Assembly: GCA_030431875.1 (NCBI GenBank)
Contig: JAUIIG010000030.1
Location: forward strand, 1 to 35,812
DNA from: Alphaproteobacteria bacterium
GTDB taxonomy: Bacteria; Pseudomonadota; Alphaproteobacteria; Sphingomonadales; Sphingomonadaceae
Direction: 5' to 3'
Length of the DNA: 35,812 bases
Below are positions 1-6,742 of the stretch, one piece after another. The notes beneath the pieces were generated by a model, which ran no database searches, was not told the DNA's origin, and saw only the letters and a list, made by a program, of their open reading frames with translations. The translations under genes were made by a program, and so were the position numbers. Each line of letters begins with the position of its first letter. The first letter of the stretch is position 1.

Positions 1-274
1 GTGCGGTTCGGGCGGGTGCAACCTTTACGTGTTCGAGCAAGGGCCTGACGGGCTGATCGTGCGCGGCAACCTGCGGGTGACGCGCCTGCCGGTCGGCGTG
101 GGCGAGGGCAACGAACAGGGCTGGCGCGACCTTGTTGTCACCATCGGCGGGGGCGGCGCGGCCGGGGGACTGCGCAACGTGCCCTGGACGGGCGAGGCCT
201 ATCACTCCAACCCGACAGTGCCGCCCGCCTTGCCGGTGGACAGCATGGAAACCGAACTGCTCAGCTGGGACTGA
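1..274 (+). CDS. Secreted hypothetical protein, C-terminal part (5' truncated by the window edge)
   Basis: The open frame enters from the left edge (first full codon at base 2) and ends with TGA at 272-274, leaving 90 residues. The visible part opens with CGSGGCNLYVFE, a paired-cysteine motif, and later has a YHSNPTVPP motif near the end. This combination resembles small exported proteins of unknown function found in many proteobacteria, in which a region on 'progress of a measured quantity' is followed by a CGxGGC loop, but the signal peptide that would confirm export lies outside the window. The cysteines may form a disulphide. It converges on miaB with no gap: its stop is directly followed by the miaB stop on the other strand. 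The family resemblance is from memory and the function is unknown. Confidence 0.75.
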   Translation, partial: CGSGGCNLYVFEQGPDGLIVRGNLRVTRLPVGVGEGNEQGWRDLVVTIGGGGAAGGLRNVPWTGEAYHSNPTVPPALPVDSMETELLSWD

Positions 275-1618
275 TCAGGCGGACACGGTTTCCAGCAGGC
301 GGCCTTGCAGCGAGCTTGGCCCGGCATGAACCAGCTCCGCGCGCACCATGTCGCCGATCTGCAGGTCGCTGTCGAAGAACACCGATTGCAGCCACGGCGA
401 CTTGCCCAGCCACTGGCCCGGCTTGCGGCCCTTGCGTTCGATCAGCACGTCGCAGGTCTTGCCCACGCTGGCCTCGTTGAAGGCGAGCTGGTCGCGGTTC
501 AGGTGCGCCTGCAGGCGTTGCAGCCGCTCGTCCATCACCTCCGGCGCGATCTGGCCGTCCATCGTGGCGGCAGGGGTGCCGGGGCGGGGTGAGTACTTGA
601 AGCTGAAGGCAGCGGCATAGCCGACCGCGTCGATCAGCGAGAGCGTCTCTTCGAACTCGGCATCGGTCTCTCCGGGGAAGCCGACGATGAAATCGCCTGA
701 CAGGGCAATGTCCGGACGGGCAGCGCGCACGCGGTCGAGCACCTTGAGGTAGCTTTCCGCCGTGTGGCTGCGGTTCATGGCTTTCAGCACCCGGTCAGAC
801 CCGCTCTGCACCGGCAGGTGCAGGTAGGGCATCAGCTTGTCGACCTCGCCGTGCGCAGCGATCAGGCCCTCGGTCATGTCGTTGGGGTGGCTGGTGGTGT
901 AGCGGATACGCTTGAGGTCCGGCAGCTTGGCCAGCTCGCGGATCAGCCCGTCGAGGCCCTGCAGGCGGCCTTTGTCGTCCTCGCCGCTCCAGGCGTTGAC
1001 GTTCTGCCCCAGCAGGGTGACTTCGCGCGCACCGGCATCGACCAGTTTCGCCGCTTCATCGACCAGGTCGCTGTAAGGACGCGAGATTTCTGCGCCACGC
1101 GTGTAGGGGACAACGCAATAGGTGCAGAACTTGTCGCATCCTTCCTGCACCGTCAGGAAGGCCGTGGGCGATACCTTGCGCCGCTTGGGAAGGGCAGCGA
1201 ACTTGGCATCCTCCGGCATGTCGGTGTCGGTGCTGCGCTCGCCCTTCACCGCGCGGTCCAGCATGTCGCCCAGCCGGTGATAGGCCTGCGGGCCGACCAC
1301 CATGCCGACGGCAGGCGCGCGCGCCATGATCTCTTCACCCTCGGCCTGCGCCACGCAGCCCGCGACGGCGATCATCGGCTTCTTGCCTGCCTCGCGCCCG
1401 GCCTTCTCGATCCGGCCGATGTCGGAATAGACCTTTTCGGTGGCCTTCTCGCGGATGTGGCAGGTGTTGAGCACCACCAAGTCGGCGTCCTCGCCTTCGG
1501 CGGCAGGCTTGATGCCCTTGGCGTCGAGCAGCTCGGCCATGCGCTCGCCGTCATAGACGTTCATCTGGCAGCCGAAGCTCTTGACCCGGTAGGTCTTGGG
1601 GGTGTCGCTGGGTTTCAT
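275..1618 (-). CDS. miaB: tRNA-2-methylthio-N6-dimethylallyladenosine synthase MiaB
   Basis: Radical-SAM methylthiotransferase that adds a methylthio group to i6A37 in tRNAs reading UNN codons; cytoplasmic. The 447-residue protein shows the full family layout: an N-terminal UPF0004 domain with three cluster ligands (C17 in the GCQMN motif, C53 in NTCHIREKA, C88 in AGCVAQ), the radical SAM triad CxxxCxxC at C161, C165 and C168, and a C-terminal TRAM domain from about residue 380. I chose ATG at 1618 because the family normally begins just before the FGCQMN motif. No Shine-Dalgarno precedes it, though. An in-frame TTG at 1657 lies immediately after GGAGGA, which is too close for normal spacing, so a start 13 codons upstream cannot be excluded. 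It lies last in a minus-strand housekeeping run. Confidence 0.95.
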   Translation of the reverse strand: MKPSDTPKTYRVKSFGCQMNVYDGERMAELLDAKGIKPAAEGEDADLVVLNTCHIREKATEKVYSDIGRIEKAGREAGKKPMIAVAGCVAQAEGEEIMARAPAVGMVVGPQAYHRLGDMLDRAVKGERSTDTDMPEDAKFAALPKRRKVSPTAFLTVQEGCDKFCTYCVVPYTRGAEISRPYSDLVDEAAKLVDAGAREVTLLGQNVNAWSGEDDKGRLQGLDGLIRELAKLPDLKRIRYTTSHPNDMTEGLIAAHGEVDKLMPYLHLPVQSGSDRVLKAMNRSHTAESYLKVLDRVRAARPDIALSGDFIVGFPGETDAEFEETLSLIDAVGYAAAFSFKYSPRPGTPAATMDGQIAPEVMDERLQRLQAHLNRDQLAFNEASVGKTCDVLIERKGRKPGQWLGKSPWLQSVFFDSDLQIGDMVRAELVHAGPSSLQGRLLETVSA

Positions 1619-1695
1619 GAGGAGGCGGCCTTTAAGGCAAGCCGCGCGCGGGTTCAATCCTCCGGCATTCCCGGACGCTGGGTGTCGAAGGTTCG

Positions 1696-2358
1696 CTAGG
1701 TCCTGTCGCGCTTCCTGATTTCAGCCAGCTGCAACGCACGGTCGCCGGGGAATACCTTTGGCACTGCCCATTCCAGTTCCCAGTATTTGGGGTCCGGTCT
1801 TTCCAGGATGGCCTTCGCGATTCCCATTTCGTATTCGTCCAGCGCGGCATCGCCGCCTTTGGCCAGCAGGTTGCGCCGCCTTTCGATCTCTACCGCCAGT
1901 TCCGCGTGGGTCCACTCGGCATAGGGATAGTAGAGCAGGTCGGTATTGAAGGCCTTGCCCAGCGATCTGTTGAGGAAATCCAGCAGGATGGTCTGGTGGA
2001 CTTCGGCTTTGGCACCTGTCGTCGCATCGAGCAGGGATGTGATCTCGGCCGTTTCGAGGTCCTGAACGACTTCGTGCCGTGGCGCCGCGAGAAAGTGCGC
2101 TTCGTCACCGATGTCGACGCCGTGGACGGTAACGAAGTATTCTATTTCCTTTCGCTCCCCGGAAAAGTCTTCGATTGCATCAATGATCCGGTTTAATTGC
2201 ACCAGCGCTTCGCCCTTGGTCAGCTTGCCGTTACGCGCGGCGTAAACCAGTTCCTCCCCCTCGACGATCAGGTCGTAGATCGTTTTCCTTCGGTCCTCGT
2301 TCGGTTCTGCCAGCAGGGTCGAAAGGATGGCCTCGACACGCTCAGGTCGTCGGATCAT
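1696..2358 (-). CDS. Hypothetical protein, acidic, 220 aa
   Basis: I do not recognise this family. The 220-residue product is soluble, charged and mostly helical by composition, with no signal peptide, membrane segment or cysteine motif. Several dense runs of Glu/Asp/Lys/Arg occur, and an aromatic patch (LLYYPYAEW) lies around residues 143-151. The start at ATG 2358 (MIRRPERVEAIL) is chosen because coding-like composition begins there and it overlaps the end of plsC by 17 bases, which suggests translational coupling. The open frame continues upstream antisense-free but only through plsC in another frame. It sits between plsC and miaB, genes that are otherwise core, so it may be a lineage-specific insertion. 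Function not assigned. Confidence 0.75.
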   Translation of the reverse strand: MIRRPERVEAILSTLLAEPNEDRRKTIYDLIVEGEELVYAARNGKLTKGEALVQLNRIIDAIEDFSGERKEIEYFVTVHGVDIGDEAHFLAAPRHEVVQDLETAEITSLLDATTGAKAEVHQTILLDFLNRSLGKAFNTDLLYYPYAEWTHAELAVEIERRRNLLAKGGDAALDEYEMGIAKAILERPDPKYWELEWAVPKVFPGDRALQLAEIRKRDRT

Positions 2359-3151
2359 CTGGCTCTTCCTTCCTGCCCGTATGGTGGATCGGGGTGACGC
2401 CCAGCGCGCGGCCAACCGCATACTGTGCCGCGGCCGTGATCGTCTTGCGGTTGGCAAGGTCTTCACCTGCAATCGGGGCCAGGAAATGCACGTCCACCCG
2501 CACCGGGCGCAGGCGGGCAAGGATGCGCTTGAAATTGTCGAGTCCCGGCTCGTCACCCACCCAACTGACTTCCGGAACATCGGCATAGACCAGCGCGACG
2601 GGTTGGACAGTGGCGCCTTCGGGCAGTGGCTCCAGCGCGCCGAGCAGGCTGGACTTGAAGGGAATGATGCCGGTGCCGTCGCTGGTCGTGCCCTCGGGGA
2701 ACAGGGTCAGCGTGCCGCCGTGGTCCATCGCTTCCTTGATCGCCTGCATCTGGTTGCTGACGTCGGCGCGCTTGTGGCGGGCGATGAAGACCGTTTCGTT
2801 CATGCTGCACAGCCACTTGAGGAAACCGATCTGTGCCAGCCCGTCGTGGGCGATGAAGGCGGCATTGGCAGCATGGGAAAGCGCCGGGATATCCAGCCAG
2901 CTGACATGGTTCGACAACAGCAGCGCGCCGGGCACACGCTTGCCATGGCGGCGCAGGTCGAGACCCGCGACAGCGCCGATGCCGGAGAGGAACACGCGCG
3001 GCCACATCCGGTCCAGCCCGATCAGGCGCCACAGGTAATGCAGGGGAACGCAGACCAGCAGCAGCGCGATCATCAGGACCAGCCGCAAGGCAATCAGCAG
3101 GTAGGCAGCCGGGGCGATGCGCCGCACTTCGGGAGCCACCGCCTGCGTCAC
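2342..3151 (-). CDS. plsC: 1-acyl-sn-glycerol-3-phosphate acyltransferase (PlsC family)
   Basis: Membrane-associated acyltransferase that adds the second acyl chain to lysophosphatidic acid, giving phosphatidic acid for phospholipid synthesis. The 269-residue protein has a hydrophobic N-terminal segment (about residues 13-41), the catalytic NHxSWxD motif at residues 81-87 (H82, D87) and the substrate-binding FPEGT motif at 151-155, in the normal order and spacing. The start is a GTG at 3151 with AAGGG about 11 bases upstream, 7 bases past the fur stop; reading further upstream would run the frame through fur in a shadow frame. The close spacing suggests fur and plsC share a transcript. Acyl-ornithine or other lyso-lipid substrates are possible for this superfamily. 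Confidence 0.9.
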   Translation of the reverse strand: MTQAVAPEVRRIAPAAYLLIALRLVLMIALLLVCVPLHYLWRLIGLDRMWPRVFLSGIGAVAGLDLRRHGKRVPGALLLSNHVSWLDIPALSHAANAAFIAHDGLAQIGFLKWLCSMNETVFIARHKRADVSNQMQAIKEAMDHGGTLTLFPEGTTSDGTGIIPFKSSLLGALEPLPEGATVQPVALVYADVPEVSWVGDEPGLDNFKRILARLRPVRVDVHFLAPIAGEDLANRKTITAAAQYAVGRALGVTPIHHTGRKEEPDDPTT

Positions 3152-3158
3152 GTCGGGC

Positions 3159-3590
3159 TCAGCCCTTGTCCTCGTCGCGGCCAATGCGCACGCCGTAGAG
3201 CTCCATGCGGTGGTCGACGAGGCGGTAGCCCAGCTTTTCGGCAATCTGCTTCTGCAAGGCTTCCAGTTCGGGGTCGACGAATTCGACGACCTTGCCACTT
3301 TCAACGTCGATCAGGTGATCGTGGTGGGCCTCCGGCGCAGCTTCGTAGCGGGCGCGGCCATCGCCGAAATCGTGGCGGTCGAGGATGCCGGCTTCCTCGA
3401 ACAGGCGCACGGTGCGGTAGACCGTGGCAATCGAGATCTTCGGGTCGACCGCCGAGGCGCGCTCGTGCAGCTTCTCCACGTCGGGATGGTCCGTGCTTTC
3501 GGACAATACCTTGGCGATCACGCGGCGCTGGTCGGTAATCCGCAGTCCGCGTTCGGCGCAGAGGGCTTCAAGGTCGATCGGCTGGTGCAA
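3159..3590 (-). CDS. fur: Fur family transcriptional regulator (Fur/Mur type)
   Basis: Metal-responsive repressor, 143 residues. An N-terminal winged helix (about 1-82, with the ISIATVYRTV recognition segment at 52-61) precedes a dimerisation and metal-binding domain containing AHHDHLID at 88-95 (H89, H90, D91, H92 as likely ligands). In the position where E. coli Fur carries the structural-zinc CxxC, this protein reads DVESGK, without cysteines; that is the usual state in alphaproteobacterial Fur/Mur proteins, some of which sense manganese rather than iron. It lacks the His-rich stretch typical of Irr. An intrinsic terminator upstream (3614-3648) separates it from mucR, so it likely has its own promoter in the short 3591-3613 region or is reached by readthrough. 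The metal sensed cannot be told from sequence. Confidence 0.92.
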   Translation of the reverse strand: MHQPIDLEALCAERGLRITDQRRVIAKVLSESTDHPDVEKLHERASAVDPKISIATVYRTVRLFEEAGILDRHDFGDGRARYEAAPEAHHDHLIDVESGKVVEFVDPELEALQKQIAEKLGYRLVDHRMELYGVRIGRDEDKG

Positions 3591-3613
3591 GGTGCTTCCC
3601 GTGGCAGAAATTG

Positions 3614-3648
3614 AAAACGCCCCACAGCCATAGGCCGACGGGGCGTTT
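3614..3648 (-). terminator. Intrinsic terminator downstream of mucR
   Basis: A 9-bp perfect inverted repeat, AAACGCCCC (3615-3623) and GGGGCGTTT (3640-3648), encloses a 16-base loop that can itself form a small GCC-ATA-GGC hairpin. On the minus strand, the direction of mucR, the stem ends in GGGGCGTTTT, giving a short U run. It sits 36 bases past the mucR stop and 24 bases before the fur start codon. Confidence 0.75.
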
Positions 3649-3683
3649 CACTCAAGCATGGCCCGAAGGCCGTCACCAGAGGC

Positions 3684-4124
3684 TTACTTGGCAGCGGCCT
3701 TGCGGCGACCGCGCTTCTGGCCGGGCTTGCGGCCGAGGCCGATGTCCTTGGCCAGCTTGCGGCGGGTGTCGGAATAGGCCGGGGCGACCATCGGGTAGTC
3801 GGCGGGCAGGTTCCAGCGCTCGCGATATTCGTCGGGCGTCAGGCCGTGGTCGGTCGACAGGTGGCGCTTGAGCATCTTCATGTCGCGGCCGCAGTCGAGG
3901 CAGACGATCTTGTCCTTCTTCACCGAAGCACGGATCGAGACGGCCGGTTCGGGCTTTTCCTCGACGGCTTCGCTGGTGCCGAGGCCGGCGAGGGCCCCGT
4001 AGACGTTTTCAATCAGCGACGGCAGGGCGTCGGCATCGGTGTTGTTGTTGGCGACATGCGCGGTGACGATATCGGCTGTCAGGGTGATCAGCATTTCGTT
4101 CGCGGCGTTGTCAGGGTTTTCCAT
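3684..4124 (-). CDS. mucR: MucR/Ros family zinc-finger transcriptional regulator
   Basis: Alphaproteobacterial global regulator of the Ros/MucR family, a DNA-binding protein with a prokaryotic C2H2-like zinc finger. In the 146-residue product the finger is C75-x2-C78-x9-H88-x4-H93, followed by the family signature LTPDEYRERWNLPADYPMVAP (around residues 95-115) and a basic Lys/Arg-rich tail ending in KAAAK. The N-terminal third is the oligomerisation part. The start is ATG 4124, with GAGGAA correctly spaced upstream; the frame upstream of it is leader sequence. MucR proteins usually repress their own gene, and two palindromes in the leader and promoter region (4189-4205, 4233-4245) are candidate sites. 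Targets in other species include exopolysaccharide, motility and cell-cycle genes. Confidence 0.95.
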   Translation of the reverse strand: MENPDNAANEMLITLTADIVTAHVANNNTDADALPSLIENVYGALAGLGTSEAVEEKPEPAVSIRASVKKDKIVCLDCGRDMKMLKRHLSTDHGLTPDEYRERWNLPADYPMVAPAYSDTRRKLAKDIGLGRKPGQKRGRRKAAAK

Positions 4125-4155
4125 GGTTTCCTCGGTTCTGTGAACGTCAATGACG

Positions 4156-4245
4156 GCCGCCATTTCCGGGCGGCGATGGCGGCGCAATGGCCCAATCATT
4201 TGGCCTTCACAAGCTAAGAATAGGTAGAATTGCGGGAAGTTCCCG
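4156..4245. promoter_or_regulatory. mucR upstream region with three palindromes (candidate operator area)
   Basis: The 156-base gap between mucR and rimI holds three inverted repeats: GCCGCCAT/ATGGCGGC (4156-4163 and 4176-4183), a near-perfect 17-base palindrome GGCCcAATcATTtGGCC (4189-4205), and the 13-base odd palindrome CGGGAAgTTCCCG (4233-4245). The central part (4196-4232) is the most AT-rich piece of the neighbourhood and is where a mucR promoter would be expected. Which, if any, is a protein site is inference. Confidence 0.4.
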
Positions 4246-4280
4246 GGCCGGTTTCGCAGCCAGTTGTTTTGCCGGACAAA

Positions 4281-4748
4281 TTACGACTGGCGGGTTAGGG
4301 CCTTGGCGAAAGTAATCGCGTCTATCGGGCCGCCAACAGCGCCGCGATAGTAGCCCGGACGCTGGCCGATCTTCTCGAATCCGAAGGCGCGATACAGGAA
4401 TTCGGCGGAATTGCCGTCGCGCATTTCGAGGAACATCCGCGCTACCGAGCGGGCGCGGGCATTGTCGATCACGTCCTGCAGCAGCGCCTTGCCCAAGCCC
4501 TGGCCGCGGAACTGCGGGCGGATGGCGATCAGCAGGATTTCCTCTTCGTCGAGCACCTGCCGGGTGAGGGCGAAGCCGGTCACCTCGTCCAGTGTGAATG
4601 GCTCGCGCATGTCGACGCCGGACAGGGTGAAATGGGTGCCCGGCATGGTCAGTGAATCCGCCACCTGCCGCCGCGTCCAGGCCTCGCCATAGCGGCTGTC
4701 GAAAGCCTCCTGCATCACCAGCATGATGGCGTCGAGCGCGTCGGTCAC
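4281..4748 (-). CDS. rimI: Ribosomal protein S18 alanine N-acetyltransferase (RimI-like GNAT)
   Basis: GNAT acetyltransferase of 155 residues, likely acetylating the N-terminal alanine of ribosomal protein S18 with acetyl-CoA. The acetyl-CoA pyrophosphate loop is visible as RPQFRGQGLGKALL (77-90), and the RimI-like C-terminal block FLEMRDGNSAEFLYRAFGF (106-124) is followed by QRPGYYRG (129-136), with the Asn and Tyr typical of RimI catalysis. It starts with GTG at 4748, sharing a GTGA overlap with the tsaB stop, so the two are translationally coupled. The tsaB-rimI pairing is widespread in bacteria and supports the assignment over a generic GNAT. Confidence 0.88.
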   Translation of the reverse strand: MTDALDAIMLVMQEAFDSRYGEAWTRRQVADSLTMPGTHFTLSGVDMREPFTLDEVTGFALTRQVLDEEEILLIAIRPQFRGQGLGKALLQDVIDNARARSVARMFLEMRDGNSAEFLYRAFGFEKIGQRPGYYRGAVGGPIDAITFAKALTRQS

Positions 4749-5365
4749 TTGCGTTCGCTCATCGGGGTGGCGTCGGGGCCGCGACCGTAGATCGGCGTCA
4801 GGTCGCGGGTCAGGCGCGGTTCGTGCAGCAGGTGCACGTGGTTGGCGTCGGGCAGCAGGTCGATGGCGAGACGGTCATCGTCGAGCAGTTCGGCCAGTTC
4901 ATTGGCGCGGTTGCCGACGATGACAGCATGCTTGCAGGCCTTGGCAGCCTCTTCCGGCACCAGTGAGAGCACAGGTCCTTCCGCCGAGCTATCGGCAGCA
5001 AAGTTCTGCACGAAATATTCGCCGTGCCCGCCGTTCATGCAGACCGTGACAGCGCGCTCTTCTCCGGAACAGGCAATGGCGCGGACGAGTTCGAGCGTGG
5101 GATAGCCCAGCACATCTGCGCCCCAGGCCAGGCCCAGCGCGCGGGCAGCGGCGATGCCGATGCGCACGCCGGTGAAGCTGCCGGGGCCGAGCGAGACCAG
5201 GATCCGGTCCGCGCGGCCCTTGTCCGGCAATTCGGCGATCATCGGCACCAGCCGCTCGGCATGGCCGCGGCCCAGCACCTCGCAGCGGCCATCGACCAGC
5301 GTCGAGCCGTCAAACAGCGCCGCCGAGCAGGCCTCGGTCGCACATTCTATCGCAAGTGTTCGCAC
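4745..5365 (-). CDS. tsaB: tRNA threonylcarbamoyladenosine biosynthesis protein TsaB
   Basis: Non-catalytic ASKHA-fold partner of TsaD in the complex that makes t6A37 in ANN-decoding tRNAs. The 206-residue protein begins with MRTLAIECATEACSAAL, the usual N-terminal strand, and contains the family hallmark SLGPGSFTGVRIGIAAARAL at 58-77, the dimer interface helix. Length is in the usual range of about 200-230. It overlaps rimI by the GTGA motif and follows the rutE-like gene after 17 bases, in the order seen in many alphaproteobacteria. The start is ATG 5365. Confidence 0.93.
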   Translation of the reverse strand: MRTLAIECATEACSAALFDGSTLVDGRCEVLGRGHAERLVPMIAELPDKGRADRILVSLGPGSFTGVRIGIAAARALGLAWGADVLGYPTLELVRAIACSGEERAVTVCMNGGHGEYFVQNFAADSSAEGPVLSLVPEEAAKACKHAVIVGNRANELAELLDDDRLAIDLLPDANHVHLLHEPRLTRDLTPIYGRGPDATPMSERK

Positions 5366-5382
5366 GCCCCCCGCTTAACGCG

Positions 5383-5976
5383 TCAGATCAATTGATTGAA
5401 GGTGTCGAATTCGGGCCGCGGGCTGCGGTCGAAGATCGTGCTGCGGTCGCCATGGCCGATGGCGCAGAGCCAGTCGGCGCGGTAGCGCGGCTGGTCGGCG
5501 AAGAATTCCTTGGTCGTCGCTTCCTGGTCGAAGCCCGACATCGGGCCACAGTCGAGGCCGAGCGCGCGGGCGGCGAGCAGCAGGTAGGCACCCTGCAGGG
5601 CGGAGTTGCGGAAGGCGTGTTCGCGGCGGCCATCCTCGTCGCCTTCGAACCAGCTCTTGGCGTCGGTGTGCGGGAACAGCCACGGCAGCTGCTCGTGAAA
5701 ATCGAGGTCGTAGCCGATGATGACGCAGACCGGCGCAGTGAGGATTTTCTCCCTGTTGCCTTCCATTGCATGCGCCGCCAGCCGCTCGCGCGATTCCTGC
5801 GACTTGCACCAGACGAAGCGGGCGGGTTGCTGGTTGGCGGAGGTCGGCCCCATTTTCAGCAACTCGTAGATCTGGTGAATCTGTTCGTCGGTGACCGGCT
5901 TGTCGAGCCAGCCGTTATAGGTGCGCGCCTCGCGAAAGATCAGGTCGAGGGCTTCATCGGAAAGTGTCTCGGGCAT
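5383..5976 (-). CDS. Nitroreductase family protein, malonic semialdehyde reductase RutE/HadB-like
   Basis: FMN-dependent nitroreductase-fold oxidoreductase, 197 residues, close in length to RutE (196). It starts MPETLSDEALDLIFREART and carries the subfamily motifs GPTSANQQPARF (43-54) for FMN binding, plus RNSALQGAYLLLAARALGLDCGPMSGFD about two thirds along. RutE reduces malonic semialdehyde to 3-hydroxypropionate in pyrimidine breakdown; HadB-type members reduce chlorinated or nitro compounds, so the substrate is uncertain. No other rut genes are in the window, which argues against a dedicated uracil pathway here. The start is ATG 5976 with GGAGA 9 bases upstream; an in-frame longer reading exists but lacks support. 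Confidence 0.85.
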   Translation of the reverse strand: MPETLSDEALDLIFREARTYNGWLDKPVTDEQIHQIYELLKMGPTSANQQPARFVWCKSQESRERLAAHAMEGNREKILTAPVCVIIGYDLDFHEQLPWLFPHTDAKSWFEGDEDGRREHAFRNSALQGAYLLLAARALGLDCGPMSGFDQEATTKEFFADQPRYRADWLCAIGHGDRSTIFDRSPRPEFDTFNQLI

Positions 5977-6042
5977 GGAAAATCGTCTCCGGAATCGGTG
6001 AGGGGAGGGTTCCTGCTCACAACGGCGCAAGGCGCCGTTGGT

Positions 6043-6624
6043 TCACGCAGCGCGGACTTCGCTCACTTCCGGAACGTAGTGCTTGAGCAGGCTTTCGATG
6101 CCGTGCTTGAGCGTGGCGGTGGAGCTGGGGCAGCCCGAACAGGCCCCCTGCATCTGCAGGTAGACCACGCCGGAGCGGAAGCCGCGATAGCGGATATCGC
6201 CGCCGTCGTTGGCCACGGCGGGGCGGACGCGGGTTTCGATCAGTTCCTTGATCTGCGCCACCACGTCCTCGGTGCCTTCATCGTCGCCGATGTCATTGTC
6301 GTCGTCTTCCGGCGGGACCGAAAAGCCGCTTGCGTCGCCACCGGTGAACAGCGGGGCCTCGGACACGAAGTGATCCAGCAGCACGGCCACCACCTGCGGT
6401 TTCAGGTCACCCCAGGACACGCCGGGGGCGGCCGTCACCGAGACGAACTGGCTGCCGAAGAACACGCCGGTCACTTCGCCGGTGTCGAACAGGGCCTGCG
6501 CCAGCGGGCTGGCCTCGGCCTCTTCGGGGGTGGCAAAGTCACGCGTGCCTGAAGGCATGACCTGCCGCCCGGGCAGGAACTTCAGGGTGGCGGGGTTCGG
6601 GGTGGTTTCGGTCTCGATGAACAT
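6043..6624 (-). CDS. nfuA: NifU/NfuA-type Fe-S cluster carrier protein
   Basis: Iron-sulphur carrier that passes 4Fe-4S clusters to target enzymes. The 193-residue protein has an N-terminal Nfu_N domain (MFIETETTPNPATLKFLPGR at 1-20 is diagnostic, as in eukaryotic NFU1), an acidic linker rich in Asp and Glu (106-120), and a C-terminal NifU-like domain with the cluster-binding CSGC motif (C162, C165) in a GACSGCPSS context. The N-terminal domain differs from the degenerate A-type domain of E. coli NfuA, so the architecture is NFU1-like. The miaB enzyme in the same run needs 4Fe-4S clusters, as NfuA does supply MiaB in E. coli; that functional link here is inference. Start ATG 6624 with only a weak Shine-Dalgarno. 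Confidence 0.92.
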   Translation of the reverse strand: MFIETETTPNPATLKFLPGRQVMPSGTRDFATPEEAEASPLAQALFDTGEVTGVFFGSQFVSVTAAPGVSWGDLKPQVVAVLLDHFVSEAPLFTGGDASGFSVPPEDDDNDIGDDEGTEDVVAQIKELIETRVRPAVANDGGDIRYRGFRSGVVYLQMQGACSGCPSSTATLKHGIESLLKHYVPEVSEVRAA

Positions 6625-6742
6625 GGTCTGCGATGTAGGAATGCGGGGCCGTCAGGGCAAGCTGGCAAAACCTTTGGTGGCGCAAGCTGATCTTCCTGCC
6701 TATTCACCCGACCTTCATCCCTTTCCTACCTATTGGGCCGCC

